From NCBI GenBank assembly GCA_001915385.1, contig MNQK01000035.1, positions 62,001 to 126,000 of the forward strand: 64,000 nucleotides of DNA. Reading direction: 5' to 3'. A model generated the notes under the pieces. It searched no databases, had not been told where the DNA came from, and worked only from the letters and a program-made list of their open reading frames with translations. This DNA comes from Bacteroidales bacterium 52_46. Lineage in GTDB: Bacteria > Bacteroidota > Bacteroidia > Bacteroidales > Muribaculaceae. A program made the position numbers and the translations under genes. Positions 52,267-62,193 of the stretch are shown here, one piece after another (within the stretch, counting starts at the first letter, position 1; every line of letters begins with the position of its first letter).

Positions 52267-53287
52267 CGGGAGTATATTTTGAAAGGTTCGTGTTATCAAG
52301 GTGATACAGTATGTTGGAGTGTTCGCGGCCGGCCAGCCGTTTTTCTATCATCTCTTTTACTTTTGCGATGTCACCGTATGCCGAGTTCTCCCGGCGCACC
52401 ATGTCGCCCTTGCGTATGATTGTCCGGTTATACGGTATATCCTTTTTCGCGACATACAGGTTGGGCTTGCGGCACGCGAACCGGGCGGTATCCGTAAGGT
52501 TCAGGCCGTTGGTCAGACCGATGAATTTCCTGTCACTGAAAAGCAGTTGCCATGAATAGGTGGGGTAGGCCACGTCGAGATGCAGCGGGTACGACGGCAG
52601 ATGTTTCAGGTACGGCTCCACATCGGCGGCGTCGATAATCGAATTGCTTGCGTCAGGGTCATTGAAATTGCCGGTATTGTAAACCATCAGCACTCCGCAG
52701 TCCACCGGGGGCGCCTCGCGTGCCAACTGATGCAGTCGTATCGTCGAGCTGAGCCGCCACGACAGCCCGAGCCTTCCGATATTGGCTTTCACCGAATCGC
52801 ACAGGTTGAAAAACGACATCTCGGTCGACGGCGTCCAGTCGCAGTCGAGCTGCAACTCCTCCACATTCGGCAATCCATTGTACTCGCACATGTTGCGCAC
52901 CCGTGTCACGATGTTTTTTGCCAGTGTACCCTCCTCGCCGGCCATGGCTTTCAGTCCGTCGAGGGTGATATACACTACCGGCACGAACTCTTTCCCGCAC
53001 AGTGAATCCTCCAGCAGGTGATATTCATCGTTGTCTATCCTGACCGACGCGACCGGACATGCCTTATCCGCCGGTATTGCCGCGTATGTATCCTCTGCCA
53101 CATCAAACATGCGCAGATACACCCTCCCTACATCATGCCTTTTTAGAAAATCGATGTCGGCGCTGTCGAGTTTCAACACCGTTTTCCAGTAATAAACGCC
53201 GTTCTTTTCCGCGTGGCACGCCTTCCGCCCTCCGCATCCTGTGGCAATAAGCGCCATCATGGCGATTGCAATGATAATCTGTTTCAT
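52232..53287 (-). CDS. Lipoprotein resembling DUF3142 (TIM-barrel-like)
   Basis: This 351-residue protein has signal peptide MKQIIIAIAMMALIATGC with lipobox ATGC. The segments GVYYWKTVLKLDSADIDFLKRHDVGRVYLRMFDV, VEELQLDCDWTPST, LGLSWRLSSTIRLHQL and DVAYPTYSWQLLF resemble DUF3142 proteins, which look like glycoside-hydrolase-type barrels (one strand after another ending in acidic or aromatic residues). The assignment is from pattern only. Activity is unknown. It precedes and overlaps the TPR-like gene. Confidence 0.6.
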   Translation of the reverse strand: MKQIIIAIAMMALIATGCGGRKACHAEKNGVYYWKTVLKLDSADIDFLKRHDVGRVYLRMFDVAEDTYAAIPADKACPVASVRIDNDEYHLLEDSLCGKEFVPVVYITLDGLKAMAGEEGTLAKNIVTRVRNMCEYNGLPNVEELQLDCDWTPSTEMSFFNLCDSVKANIGRLGLSWRLSSTIRLHQLAREAPPVDCGVLMVYNTGNFNDPDASNSIIDAADVEPYLKHLPSYPLHLDVAYPTYSWQLLFSDRKFIGLTNGLNLTDTARFACRKPNLYVAKKDIPYNRTIIRKGDMVRRENSAYGDIAKVKEMIEKRLAGREHSNILYHLDNTNLSKYTPDEIDNLYSTGR

Positions 53288-53317
53288 TTGACTGTGAAAA
53301 AATTTGTTTCACAAATT

Positions 53318-53362
53318 TGCAAAATAAAAAACACGAGGCAAACTTTTTCGCCCCGCGTTGTA
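53318..53362 (-). terminator. Terminator of the sprA-LytTR-membrane protein operon
   Basis: On the minus strand the stem AACGCGGGGC/GCCTCGTGTT (53350-53359 with 53330-53339, two G-U pairs) is followed by TTTTTTATTTTG. It lies about 40 bases after the stop of the NAGPA-like gene. Confidence 0.7.
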
Positions 53363-53399
53363 CGAAATAATGCCGTAGCTGTACGAAATCTCTTATCTG

Positions 53400-54329
53400 C
53401 TATCGCCACACTATGTAATTGATATTGGCGGGGGCGTTTTCGTAGACGTTTCCGATGTTATTACGCACGCCGTCACGGTCAGTATAAAATGTCGTTGAAT
53501 ATGCCCCGACAAGATATATCGCATTGCGCGCGCCTGCGTCGATCAGCGCCTGCGAGAAGTCATGGAATGAGAGCCTGTCGGCGCTCGCCACCACGCATAT
53601 TGTCCCGTCAATCTCGGCAAGCGCTTTGCGCTTCGCTTTACCCTGTGGTTTGTTTTCGATAAGTTGTCCGGCGGCAACAAGCGGATATTGCCGGAAAAAA
53701 TATCCTTCCGACTCCAGTGCCTGTTCAAGCATCGGCGTCGCATCGGCCACTCCTATGTTTACCTCCCCGTTGACTATCGAGCAGTATCCCGCCTTGGCCT
53801 CACCCTTGCTGAGCAGTTCGCCTTTCACTACGTATGCACCCGCTATCTCGCCGTTGTCACTGCGTATGTCGGCTGCCTGAGCTGCGAGTATGGCCGTTGT
53901 GTCGTTGACCACATCATTTCCCACCTCCAGGGTTGGAACAGCATCGTGCGGTGTCAGTATTATGAGCCTCATGCCGCTGACCGTCGTATCCCTGCGCGAG
54001 GTGTATCGTTCGTTTGCCGGAGTAGAATCGTTTATATCGTCTTTCGCGATTTTATCTATGGCTTTGACTTCGGAACGTGGCCGAAACACCGCCCCGCGTT
54101 CAATCACAGGTGACGACCCGGCAATATCTTCCGACTCCGTTTCATCCGCATTCCCCGGTCTGAGCACAGTCAGCACTATGGCCGCTACTGCCGCCGCTGC
54201 GATAACCGAAATGGCGGCATAGACATAGCGCTTCCTTTTACGTTTTCCATCATTACGGGGCGATTCGTCACCCGTCGGGGATATGACCCTTATTTCGTCG
54301 TCGCCGATATCAAGTCGTTTGTTGCTCAT
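53400..54329 (-). CDS. Single-pass membrane protein with NAGPA-like outer domain
   Basis: This 309-residue protein has a cytoplasmic tail of 34 residues rich in charge (ending GKRKRKR), one membrane segment (35-56, YVYAAISVIAAAAVAAIVLTVL) and an outer domain. The outer domain follows the phosphodiester-glycosidase (NAGPA) pattern: AAQAADIRSDNGEIAGAYVVKGE in the middle, and late KALAEIDGTICVVASADRLS, FHDFSQALIDAGARNAIYLV. Where active members have DGGGST it has VGAYST (274-279), so it may bind rather than cleave. Its ATG overlaps the LytTR stop by four bases. It could act as the membrane partner of that regulator. The fold is assigned by eye. Confidence 0.6.
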   Translation of the reverse strand: MSNKRLDIGDDEIRVISPTGDESPRNDGKRKRKRYVYAAISVIAAAAVAAIVLTVLRPGNADETESEDIAGSSPVIERGAVFRPRSEVKAIDKIAKDDINDSTPANERYTSRRDTTVSGMRLIILTPHDAVPTLEVGNDVVNDTTAILAAQAADIRSDNGEIAGAYVVKGELLSKGEAKAGYCSIVNGEVNIGVADATPMLEQALESEGYFFRQYPLVAAGQLIENKPQGKAKRKALAEIDGTICVVASADRLSFHDFSQALIDAGARNAIYLVGAYSTTFYTDRDGVRNNIGNVYENAPANINYIVWR

Positions 54330-54691
54330 AATGTCGCCTCCTTTTCCAATAAATCTTTCAATGCCTTCAGCGCTTCCTTCGAAGCCGAAACCTCGTGGCG
54401 GAACGTCCGGCCGTCCGACAGCACCAGTTTCTGCCGCTGCGGATTGACGTATGTGATGAAATCGCGGTTTACAATCAGGCTTTTGCCGATGCGTATGAAC
54501 CGGTTGTCGCCCGCCGCTGCTCGTTCGGCGATACGCCTCTCCACCTGTCCCAGCTGCATGGTCAGCACAAATCTCCCCCTGTCCGCCATATTGATAGCGG
54601 AATAATTGCCGTCAGCCGTAAAATACACGACAGCATCCGCCGCCACGCTGACCATCTCCGTAGAAGTACTGAATACAATCCGCTTTTCCAT
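54326..54691 (-). CDS. Stand-alone LytTR DNA-binding regulator, linked to sprA
   Basis: This 121-residue protein is almost entirely a LytTR domain: VAADAVVYFTADGNYSAI, then LGQVERRIAER, FIRIGKSLIVNRDFITYVNPQRQKLVLSDGRTF and an ending helix. The RIGKSLIVN and FITYV blocks are characteristic. There is no receiver domain, so it is not an ordinary response regulator. The ATG lies one base after the sprA stop (54693), and the gene overlaps the next one by ATGA. This predicts co-expression with sprA and with the membrane protein, as in LytTR systems with a membrane inhibitor. Confidence 0.85.
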   Translation of the reverse strand: MEKRIVFSTSTEMVSVAADAVVYFTADGNYSAINMADRGRFVLTMQLGQVERRIAERAAAGDNRFIRIGKSLIVNRDFITYVNPQRQKLVLSDGRTFRHEVSASKEALKALKDLLEKEATL

Positions 54692-54692
54692 A

Positions 54693-57600
54693 TTACCTTG
54701 CCAGGTTGAGGTTGAGGGATATGCCGTAGGAGGAGTTGGTGGTGGGGTAGGACGATGTCGTCACCAAAGGCGTGTTTACCTGATGGTCGAAGTATGCGCC
54801 GATGGTGAGGCGGCGGCTCAGGATATAGTTAGCCGTGAAATTGATGCCGAGCGTGCGGGTGCCCGATGTAGGCTGCGTGTAGGCGCTTTCGATGCGGCGT
54901 ATGAGCGCCTGCGTGTTCTGCAGCGAGAACTCGGCGTTGAGCGTAAGGTCGTTCGATATACCCGACTGCGAACCTTTCATCTTAAGCACCGTGTTGAATC
55001 CTATTATCTTGTATCCGGCGCCGAAAGTCAGCCCGCGTGTCGTGGCTTCAACCACCTGGCCGGCCGATGTGTTGAGCGTCAGCGTGCGCTGGTCGCGGTA
55101 CTCGGCGTTGAGTGTCATCTCATTGTTGAGTGTTACGGCCACACCGATGAGCGGCGCGAAACGCTCCGTGATGGCTACCGACGAAATGTTGTAGGGCGAC
55201 GACGGTATCGGTTCGCCAGAAGTCTCGTCGAGTATGAATCCGCGGTCGCCGTCGGCACCGACCCAGTTGAGGTACGATGAATAGTTGCCTACCGAATATG
55301 TGCACTGGTAGGCATGGCTCAGCGTCACCGACTTGAAGAATTTGCGCAGGTTGAAGAAGTTGAGCAATCCGTCATACGTGATGCGCCAGTTTGGAAGCAC
55401 GTGGGCGAACGACGGGAACGGGTCCGTGTAAATCTTGTCGGGCGACTTGCCGGAATACGCCGCCACAAATGCCGGAATGAGCACGTCGGGCGATGTTGCC
55501 GCCACCGTACCCACCGCCGGGTCGTAAGGTGCGCCTGCATGCGGACTGTCGCTCATGAAGCCCGTAGTGGGGTAGTGCAGGTTGCGGTACTGTCCCTCGA
55601 CGCGCTGGCGCACAATCGGGATGTAGCGCAGGAAATTGTTGAATGCCTCCGAATTGTATCCGTCGTCGGCCTTCGACCCGCGCAGTGCCGTTGCAAGCGC
55701 CCAGTGCGTCTTAGTGTACGAGCCGGAGCGCGAAATCGGCATGTCGGCATACATGAACTGTATCTGGTTCGTACGTGAGTCCGTGCGGTTGAAAGTCAGC
55801 TGTATCTTCAGGCTCTTTATAGGCTCGAGGCTTACCTCGATGTTCATTTCGTTGGCGTTCGACCACAGTGCCGGCGACGTCTGCCCAATGTCGGTAAGCA
55901 GCCAGCCGCGTTCCTTGGCCTTGTCGATATAGCTCTCGTCGACGAATCCGAACGCGAAGTCGAGTCCCGGCGACATCGGTCCGTAGGAATTGGACTGCCC
56001 GAATATGTTGCCTATCTCCGGACGGAACAGCGGTATTGACAGCGTCGACGTTTTCTTCCACCTTATCGAGATATTGCGCGGCGACATCACGAAGCGTGTG
56101 GTATGGTCTGCTATCTGGCGCCATACCGGCAACTGCTCTTTAAGCAGTTCGTCTATCACGAAATTGATGGTCGAGTCGGAGCGGGTGAGCACCTCTATGC
56201 TGTTTGCGTCAACCACACGCGTCTTGACCGGGAACTTGCGGCCGCTCTGCGTCGTGGCTGTTACCTTCACTTTCGTCGTACGCAGGTTGTGCTTGATGGT
56301 TATGCTTGTGTCGGGGCGAAGGTTGTAGGTGCGCTCGAAATGCTTCGGCTCGCGCTTTTTCTGATTGTTGCGTGCCGATGAGAAGCGTTTGTCCACATCC
56401 TTGATGTAGGGTATCTTCTTGTAGAGCGTCTCGAGGTTGAGGCGGCCGTCGATGCTCCACGACGACTGGTTGGCTATCGTGTTGCCTATGCTGATGTCGT
56501 CGATAGTGGCGCCGCGGTCCCAGCGGTAGGTCGAGTTGTAGGTGGTCGACGCATTGATGAAGTCGAGCACGGGGATGCGGTTGAAAGGCGCCTTGTACGA
56601 TGCCGTGAACGACTGGTTGTAGCTCCACGGCGTACCCATCGATAGGATGCTTTGCCACACCGTGTCTTTCCACTCTTTGTACCGATCGGGGAACAGCTTG
56701 CGGTTGACCGCGCCGGTGGTCTCCTCGATGCGTGCCGATGTGTTCGACGTGAACGACAGGTTGATCGATTTGGTCAGATTCCATGTCAGGTTGAACTGCC
56801 GGTCCCAGAGGAAATTCTTGCTTACCGACACCGGAAGCTGGAACATCACGTCGGTCTCCGAGCGGGTCTGCTGCTCGTAGTAGTAACGCGACATCGTGGT
56901 GAGGAATGATATTGAAGTCGGCAGGTAATTCAGTTCCCAGTCCTTGATGAACTTCAGGTTCTTGTTCTTGCTCTTTATAAGCGAGCTGAAAGGCTTCAGA
57001 CCCTTTATCATTGGCGAATACGAATATTGCAGCGAGCCGCGGTAGTCGTTGGTGTTCTCGTATTCGGTGGTCGGGTCTACCTTCGACTGCTTGTTGAATG
57101 AGAAGTTGAAAGTAAAGTTGGCGGGATCCCACGGCATCGGAGTGTCATGCTGTATGTCAAACTTCAGTCCCGATACCGAGAAGTTCTGTACCGTCGTACG
57201 CTCGATGGCGAACGCGTTGATTGAGTCGCGCGCATGCTTGTCGGGCGCGTCGTCGAGCGCGTCCTTGAGCAGCACGTCCTGGTCGAGTGGATTGTATTTC
57301 GGCGATGTCTTCTCCTTGCTGACCGAATAGAATATCGGCGCCCTGAGCTTGGCGGCTTCCGGCAGGAACCGGCCCAGGTCGCCCTGCACGGCGAAATTAT
57401 ACTGTTCGTAGTCGTCCATGCGGCGCGAGTTGAGCGACTGGTCCACTCCGCCGAAACCGGCCGTCTCTATGTGTGCGCCGAAATTGAGTGTGGCGATGTC
57501 GCTCACGCCTAAGTTGACGTTGGCCTTTGCCGCCCAGCCGCCCTCCTGGTTGAAGTCGGTCACCTTAAGCTCGTTGACCCACACGATGCCGTCTTTGCGA

Positions 57601-60600
57601 GTCGACGAGTTGTTGCGCACGCCAACGAGAAGCACCCTTATGTCGCTCAGCGACGGATTGCCCATCACGGCTATGCGGTTGCGCTCGTTGTCAGGGTCGC
57701 GGCCTGTGTAGAGTGTGGCGTAGCCAACATTGCTTCCCGCCTCGGCCTTTGCGCGGTTACGCTCCTTCTTGAGGTTGACGAACGCCTGCAGGTCGATGTC
57801 GAGGAAATTCTCGCGCGGCCACACCTTGAAGCGGTCTGAGTTGAGGTCGTTGTTATATTTTCCAGCCGGAGTGAGTGTCAGCGGTATCTCGTACTCGTAG
57901 AAGTTGTTCTTGACGTCGGTGCCGAGGCGCACGATGAGGGCAAGGTCGCCGTCGCGCAGGTTGGTCACGTCGTCGATGAGGCTTTCGGCATGCACCCACA
58001 TCTGCAGGCGCTTGTAGTTGCGCAGGTCATGCTGCGTGTTGCGGTATATGGCGCGTGCGTCGCCGGCGTCGAGGTCGGTCACCTTGAGCGATATCGACTG
58101 CTCGTTGAGCTGCGTTATCTGCGACTGGCCCGGGTCGACGGCTCGCGACACTCCCGGAGGAAGCACATAGTTGACCGGTTCTCTCGATGCGTTCTCCTCG
58201 ATGTTCACTACCGATACGTCAAGCTCACCTTCGGCGGGGGTATCACCGCGGCTGTTGAGGTTGAAGTCATAGTTGCGCCATTCGCCGCGCACGAGTTCGA
58301 GTGTGGCGAAACGCAGGTGGGTCGTGGCCTTGAAGCCGGTCATGAACATACGTGCGAAACGTATCGACGAGAAGTCCTTGATTGTGCCTACAATCTTCTC
58401 GTAGTCGCTCAATGGTATCTTGAACTGGTACCACTCCACGGTGGCGTCCTGGCCGTCGCGTGTCGGCACGAGCGACACCTGTTTGTCCGTGATATAGTTC
58501 TTGCCTACGACAAGGTCCTCGGGGCGTATCGACACCTTGTACTGGAAGTAGCGCTCATACTCGTTGAGGGTGTTGTCCTGGTTGATATCCTCCACGTCAG
58601 GCACTGCGCGCGACGACTGGTAGAGCGGTTCCGACACGTCGTCGGGCGAGAGCGAGTTGCCCTCCACGCCGTTGTATCGCTTGTAGCGTTCGAGCACCGA
58701 CAGGCGTTCCTCGTCATAGTCATACCCGCGGAAGAAGTGGTAGTTGTCGCCGGCGGGGTCGTTGAACGGTGAGAATTTGTCCTGTACCATACGCTCGTAG
58801 GCCGCGGGCGACAGGCGGTTCTGCAGTTCGCCGAGATAGTCTTTATACGACGGGAACTCGAACTCGTGGTCGTTTTTCAGTCCGTCGAGACCCACGTCCT
58901 GCACCGCGCGCGAACCGGTGTTGTTGTCAAACGAGTATGTCAGCGAATTTTGCGTCGACACGTTACCCCACACCGTCTGCGTCAGGAACTGGTCGTTGCC
59001 GTCGTAGGGTATGCCGTTCTCGTATGATTTCAGACCGTCCTTGAGTATATCTTCCGATATTTCGCCGAAGTTGATGTAGAGGTCGCCACCCTCGAGGTTG
59101 GGATTCTCGGGGTCGAGGAACGGGTTCATCATCCAGAACTGCACGTACTCGATGTTCGACTGCTCGAAGTTGGTGTTGTCCATCTTGCGCATGATGCCGC
59201 CCCAGCGTTTCTCGGGGTTGAGCAGATAGCCCTCGGAGTCGATGTTGGTGGCATCGAGGTTGTACGGTCCGCGTTCGTTGGGGTAGAACGACAGGTTGAG
59301 GGTCTGTATGAGGTTTGACTCGCCGTAGCTCAGTTCGCGGCCCGGGAATATCTCGCGCGAGGTCACTTCGCGCACGTAGGGGTTTGACAGCTGCTTGAGG
59401 TCGGCCTTGATGTAGCCGGGACACAGCGACGAGTTGCGGTCGGTGAACATTCGGTCGATTGTGTACCAGTTGAGCAGCGCGCGGTTCTTGCCGTAGTCCA
59501 CGTTGTTGCTAAGTCCGGCTTCGGGAAACAGCGCGTCGGCCGACGGGTCGTAAGGCGTCGAGGCGAGGAACCATGCGTAGGGCGAACGCAGGTCTATGCC
59601 CATCTGCGCGTCCTCGAAGTCGTCGATGTACGACGACCCTTTGTTCGACCCGCTTTTCTGCTGGTGCGGCACAAGCTGGGCGTACTCCGCCGTCAGGCTT
59701 ATGCGCGAGGGCGCCGTGGCATTGACCGTCGGTATTTTGTTGAGAAGGTTGGTGAGCCACATGAACTCGCTGTTGTAGGCCACGTTGACGCCCCACATCG
59801 AGTTGTTTATGACCTCATTGCCTATGTTGACTTTCTCGGTAAGCGCCTTCTCCGAGAAGTGGAGCAGCGTGGCGCCTATGTTGAGGTTTTTGTTGAACTG
59901 GTACTGAAGGTCCAATCCCAGGAGTGTCTTGCGCTGCATCGAGAACAACGACTGGTTCTCGAGTGTCACCGATATGTTCTGTCCTGAGTCGATGATGCTC
60001 TGGTTGGTGATGGTCACGATACCCATCGAGTAGTCCACCGTATAGTCGGAGTTCTCGGTCAGTCTGACGCCTCCGGCCGTCACCACTACCGACCCGCGGG
60101 GCACATTCATGGCGTTCAGCCGTATCTGCGACCCCGACGATGCCTGATATTCGCCGGTCATCACGAACTTGTTCTTGTCGGCGAACTGACGCGCCACCAC
60201 AAGCGTGGAGTCGTACAGCTCCTTGTAAACATACTGCGCCGCTATCGCCGGATTGCCTATCTTTTTCTCAAGGTGTTCGCCGAACGGTTCCACTACCGGG
60301 AATATGACCTTACCCTGCGATGCCTGTATCGTGTAGCCCTCTATGAAGTCGAAAAATCCGTCGGGATTTGATTCCTGGTTGGTGTCGAGGCGGTCGAGGT
60401 TCATCACCTGCAGCAGCGACTGGTTGTTGAGGCCTGCCACCGGCAGATAGTTGATGAGCGTTCCCGTCGTGTCGCTCAGATACTTGATGTTAAGGCGGAA
60501 ATTGTTTTTCTGCACCTGATATGCCCCGAGCGAGTACACGTTTTTCATCATCAGTCGCCATATAGGCTGGCGCGTGTCGATGGTGGTCGATTTCAGCATC

Positions 60601-62150
60601 TTCACGTAGAGCGAGCTGTTGGTCGTGGTGATGTCCGACGAAAATTCGCCTACCTGATATACGCGGCCGTTGTAGGTATATTCGAATGCCACGCCGAGCA
60701 CCTCGTCGGAGTTGAGTGCCGAGCGGAGCGATATGTATCCGAGCGTGGTATTGAGCGTGTACTCCGACGACGTGAGCAGTCGTGCGCTCTCCACCTTCTC
60801 ATAGTCCTTGCCACCCTCTATGCCGTAGGCGCGCAGAGGTTCGAGCGCCTGCGTCACGGTGTTGATGTTGCGGGCGTCGGGATATTCGTTCTTGATTACG
60901 CTGAGCAGGTTGTTTGACGAGTTGGCCGGATTGGGCAGCGACGGGTCCGGTTGCCAGTAATTGCTGGTAAGGTAGTCCGACTCGCCGAGGTCGGCGAAAG
61001 CCACGAGGTTGCGCGACTCGTTGTAGTTGCCGCTCTTGTTGGTCACCCACACCTCGATGCGAGTTATCTGCACGCCCGACATCACCATCGGCAGTCGTGC
61101 TGCAAACTTGTCGTAATTGTGGTAGAAATACTGCGAGAGGAAGAAGTGGCGGTTCTGGTCGTATTCGTCGGCGTTGAACTGGAATTTGGTCGTCTGCGCG
61201 CCACCTTTGGTGTTGACGGTCTTTGACTCCGAATTCTGCTGCGACACGAGTGCCGTGGCCGTCAGTTTGCCGAACTGCAGTGTGGTCTTCAATCCGAAAA
61301 GTGCCGTGCTTCCGCGTATGAGCGACGACCCCGTAGTCATCGACACGTTACCCGCCTCGATGCTCTTGACTATATCGTCCTCCTGACCTTCGTAGGCCAG
61401 TTTGAGGTTCTTTGAGTCGAAATCGAATGTAGCATCGGTGTTGTAGGTCATGTTGAATTTCAGCCTGTCGCCCACCGAAGCCGCTATCGTGGCCTGTATC
61501 TTCTGGTCGAAGTCGAAATATGTCTTGCGTCTTGATGTCACCGACAGCGACGGGTTGTCTGTCTTGTTGGAGTTGATGCCCATCTTCAGCTGTATCGAAC
61601 CGGTGGTCTTGAGTTGCACGCCGCCCGGTCCGAATATCTTCTCCAGCGGTCCTAAGGCGAAATTCATGTCGAGGATGTTGAACGGCTCCTTGTCCTTCTG
61701 CTCGAATATCTCGCTGTTGCGCTGACGGTAATATTCCTCCATCGACTTGCGCAGCTGCCAGTTGTTATACTGCTTCTCCGAGAGCATGAACGGTGTGGCA
61801 ATCTCGTGGTCGCCCACTTTCGTGCGCACCACGTATATCCCTGTTGCAGGGTCAAATTCGGCCACGGTCTTGATATTCGACGGCGTCGAGAGGTCCATCG
61901 CCATTTCATCCTCCATAAGGTCCTCGTAGCGCTCCGGTACGGTCTGCTGCACCGGGAAAGGCATCATTATCGTATCGGCAGGATTTGACGGAACGGGCAC
62001 CACCGTATATGGCAAAGCCGGCGCACTGACTCCCGTAGGGGAGATGCGCTGAGCCTTGACAGCTACGGCCGCCATAATCAACAGTACAGCCGCCAATAGT
62101 GCGGCTCCCCGTTTCTTATATTTTGAATTCCGTCTTTCCGATTGCCTCAT
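54693..62150 (-). CDS. sprA: SprA, T9SS outer-membrane translocon
   Basis: This 2485-residue protein starts with a signal peptide (AALLAAVLLIMAAVAVKAQ). It is a giant single-chain beta-barrel of 36-strand type in characterised relatives, and the translocation channel of type IX secretion. Blocks visible are MDLSTPSNIKTVAEFDPATGIYVVRTKVGD near the N-terminus, ELRIGSS/GVQLKTTGSIQLKMGINSNKTDNP, and many alternating aromatic strands such as NLNIGATLLHFSE. The end FTANYILSRRLTIGAYFDHQVNTPL...GISLNLNLAR is a typical outer-membrane closing strand. The length is close to known SprA/Sov (about 2400-2500). It follows ruvA, the usual Bacteroidetes order, and leads into the LytTR gene. Confidence 0.95.
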   Translation of the reverse strand: MRQSERRNSKYKKRGAALLAAVLLIMAAVAVKAQRISPTGVSAPALPYTVVPVPSNPADTIMMPFPVQQTVPERYEDLMEDEMAMDLSTPSNIKTVAEFDPATGIYVVRTKVGDHEIATPFMLSEKQYNNWQLRKSMEEYYRQRNSEIFEQKDKEPFNILDMNFALGPLEKIFGPGGVQLKTTGSIQLKMGINSNKTDNPSLSVTSRRKTYFDFDQKIQATIAASVGDRLKFNMTYNTDATFDFDSKNLKLAYEGQEDDIVKSIEAGNVSMTTGSSLIRGSTALFGLKTTLQFGKLTATALVSQQNSESKTVNTKGGAQTTKFQFNADEYDQNRHFFLSQYFYHNYDKFAARLPMVMSGVQITRIEVWVTNKSGNYNESRNLVAFADLGESDYLTSNYWQPDPSLPNPANSSNNLLSVIKNEYPDARNINTVTQALEPLRAYGIEGGKDYEKVESARLLTSSEYTLNTTLGYISLRSALNSDEVLGVAFEYTYNGRVYQVGEFSSDITTTNSSLYVKMLKSTTIDTRQPIWRLMMKNVYSLGAYQVQKNNFRLNIKYLSDTTGTLINYLPVAGLNNQSLLQVMNLDRLDTNQESNPDGFFDFIEGYTIQASQGKVIFPVVEPFGEHLEKKIGNPAIAAQYVYKELYDSTLVVARQFADKNKFVMTGEYQASSGSQIRLNAMNVPRGSVVVTAGGVRLTENSDYTVDYSMGIVTITNQSIIDSGQNISVTLENQSLFSMQRKTLLGLDLQYQFNKNLNIGATLLHFSEKALTEKVNIGNEVINNSMWGVNVAYNSEFMWLTNLLNKIPTVNATAPSRISLTAEYAQLVPHQQKSGSNKGSSYIDDFEDAQMGIDLRSPYAWFLASTPYDPSADALFPEAGLSNNVDYGKNRALLNWYTIDRMFTDRNSSLCPGYIKADLKQLSNPYVREVTSREIFPGRELSYGESNLIQTLNLSFYPNERGPYNLDATNIDSEGYLLNPEKRWGGIMRKMDNTNFEQSNIEYVQFWMMNPFLDPENPNLEGGDLYINFGEISEDILKDGLKSYENGIPYDGNDQFLTQTVWGNVSTQNSLTYSFDNNTGSRAVQDVGLDGLKNDHEFEFPSYKDYLGELQNRLSPAAYERMVQDKFSPFNDPAGDNYHFFRGYDYDEERLSVLERYKRYNGVEGNSLSPDDVSEPLYQSSRAVPDVEDINQDNTLNEYERYFQYKVSIRPEDLVVGKNYITDKQVSLVPTRDGQDATVEWYQFKIPLSDYEKIVGTIKDFSSIRFARMFMTGFKATTHLRFATLELVRGEWRNYDFNLNSRGDTPAEGELDVSVVNIEENASREPVNYVLPPGVSRAVDPGQSQITQLNEQSISLKVTDLDAGDARAIYRNTQHDLRNYKRLQMWVHAESLIDDVTNLRDGDLALIVRLGTDVKNNFYEYEIPLTLTPAGKYNNDLNSDRFKVWPRENFLDIDLQAFVNLKKERNRAKAEAGSNVGYATLYTGRDPDNERNRIAVMGNPSLSDIRVLLVGVRNNSSTRKDGIVWVNELKVTDFNQEGGWAAKANVNLGVSDIATLNFGAHIETAGFGGVDQSLNSRRMDDYEQYNFAVQGDLGRFLPEAAKLRAPIFYSVSKEKTSPKYNPLDQDVLLKDALDDAPDKHARDSINAFAIERTTVQNFSVSGLKFDIQHDTPMPWDPANFTFNFSFNKQSKVDPTTEYENTNDYRGSLQYSYSPMIKGLKPFSSLIKSKNKNLKFIKDWELNYLPTSISFLTTMSRYYYEQQTRSETDVMFQLPVSVSKNFLWDRQFNLTWNLTKSINLSFTSNTSARIEETTGAVNRKLFPDRYKEWKDTVWQSILSMGTPWSYNQSFTASYKAPFNRIPVLDFINASTTYNSTYRWDRGATIDDISIGNTIANQSSWSIDGRLNLETLYKKIPYIKDVDKRFSSARNNQKKREPKHFERTYNLRPDTSITIKHNLRTTKVKVTATTQSGRKFPVKTRVVDANSIEVLTRSDSTINFVIDELLKEQLPVWRQIADHTTRFVMSPRNISIRWKKTSTLSIPLFRPEIGNIFGQSNSYGPMSPGLDFAFGFVDESYIDKAKERGWLLTDIGQTSPALWSNANEMNIEVSLEPIKSLKIQLTFNRTDSRTNQIQFMYADMPISRSGSYTKTHWALATALRGSKADDGYNSEAFNNFLRYIPIVRQRVEGQYRNLHYPTTGFMSDSPHAGAPYDPAVGTVAATSPDVLIPAFVAAYSGKSPDKIYTDPFPSFAHVLPNWRITYDGLLNFFNLRKFFKSVTLSHAYQCTYSVGNYSSYLNWVGADGDRGFILDETSGEPIPSSPYNISSVAITERFAPLIGVAVTLNNEMTLNAEYRDQRTLTLNTSAGQVVEATTRGLTFGAGYKIIGFNTVLKMKGSQSGISNDLTLNAEFSLQNTQALIRRIESAYTQPTSGTRTLGINFTANYILSRRLTIGAYFDHQVNTPLVTTSSYPTTNSSYGISLNLNLAR

Positions 62151-62193
62151 TGGTCTGATAAACGACTACACCTTCCTTCCCCAAAACCACCAA

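Noticed and set aside
57990..58772. 260-residue open frame on the plus strand
   Set aside because: Antisense to sprA, as are many shorter frames in 54.7-62.1 kb; no start context or domain.
42178..62150. A complete gliding-motility or T9SS gene cluster
   Set aside because: Only sprA and cargo genes are present; gldK, gldL, gldM, gldN, sprE, sprT and porV-type genes are not in this window.
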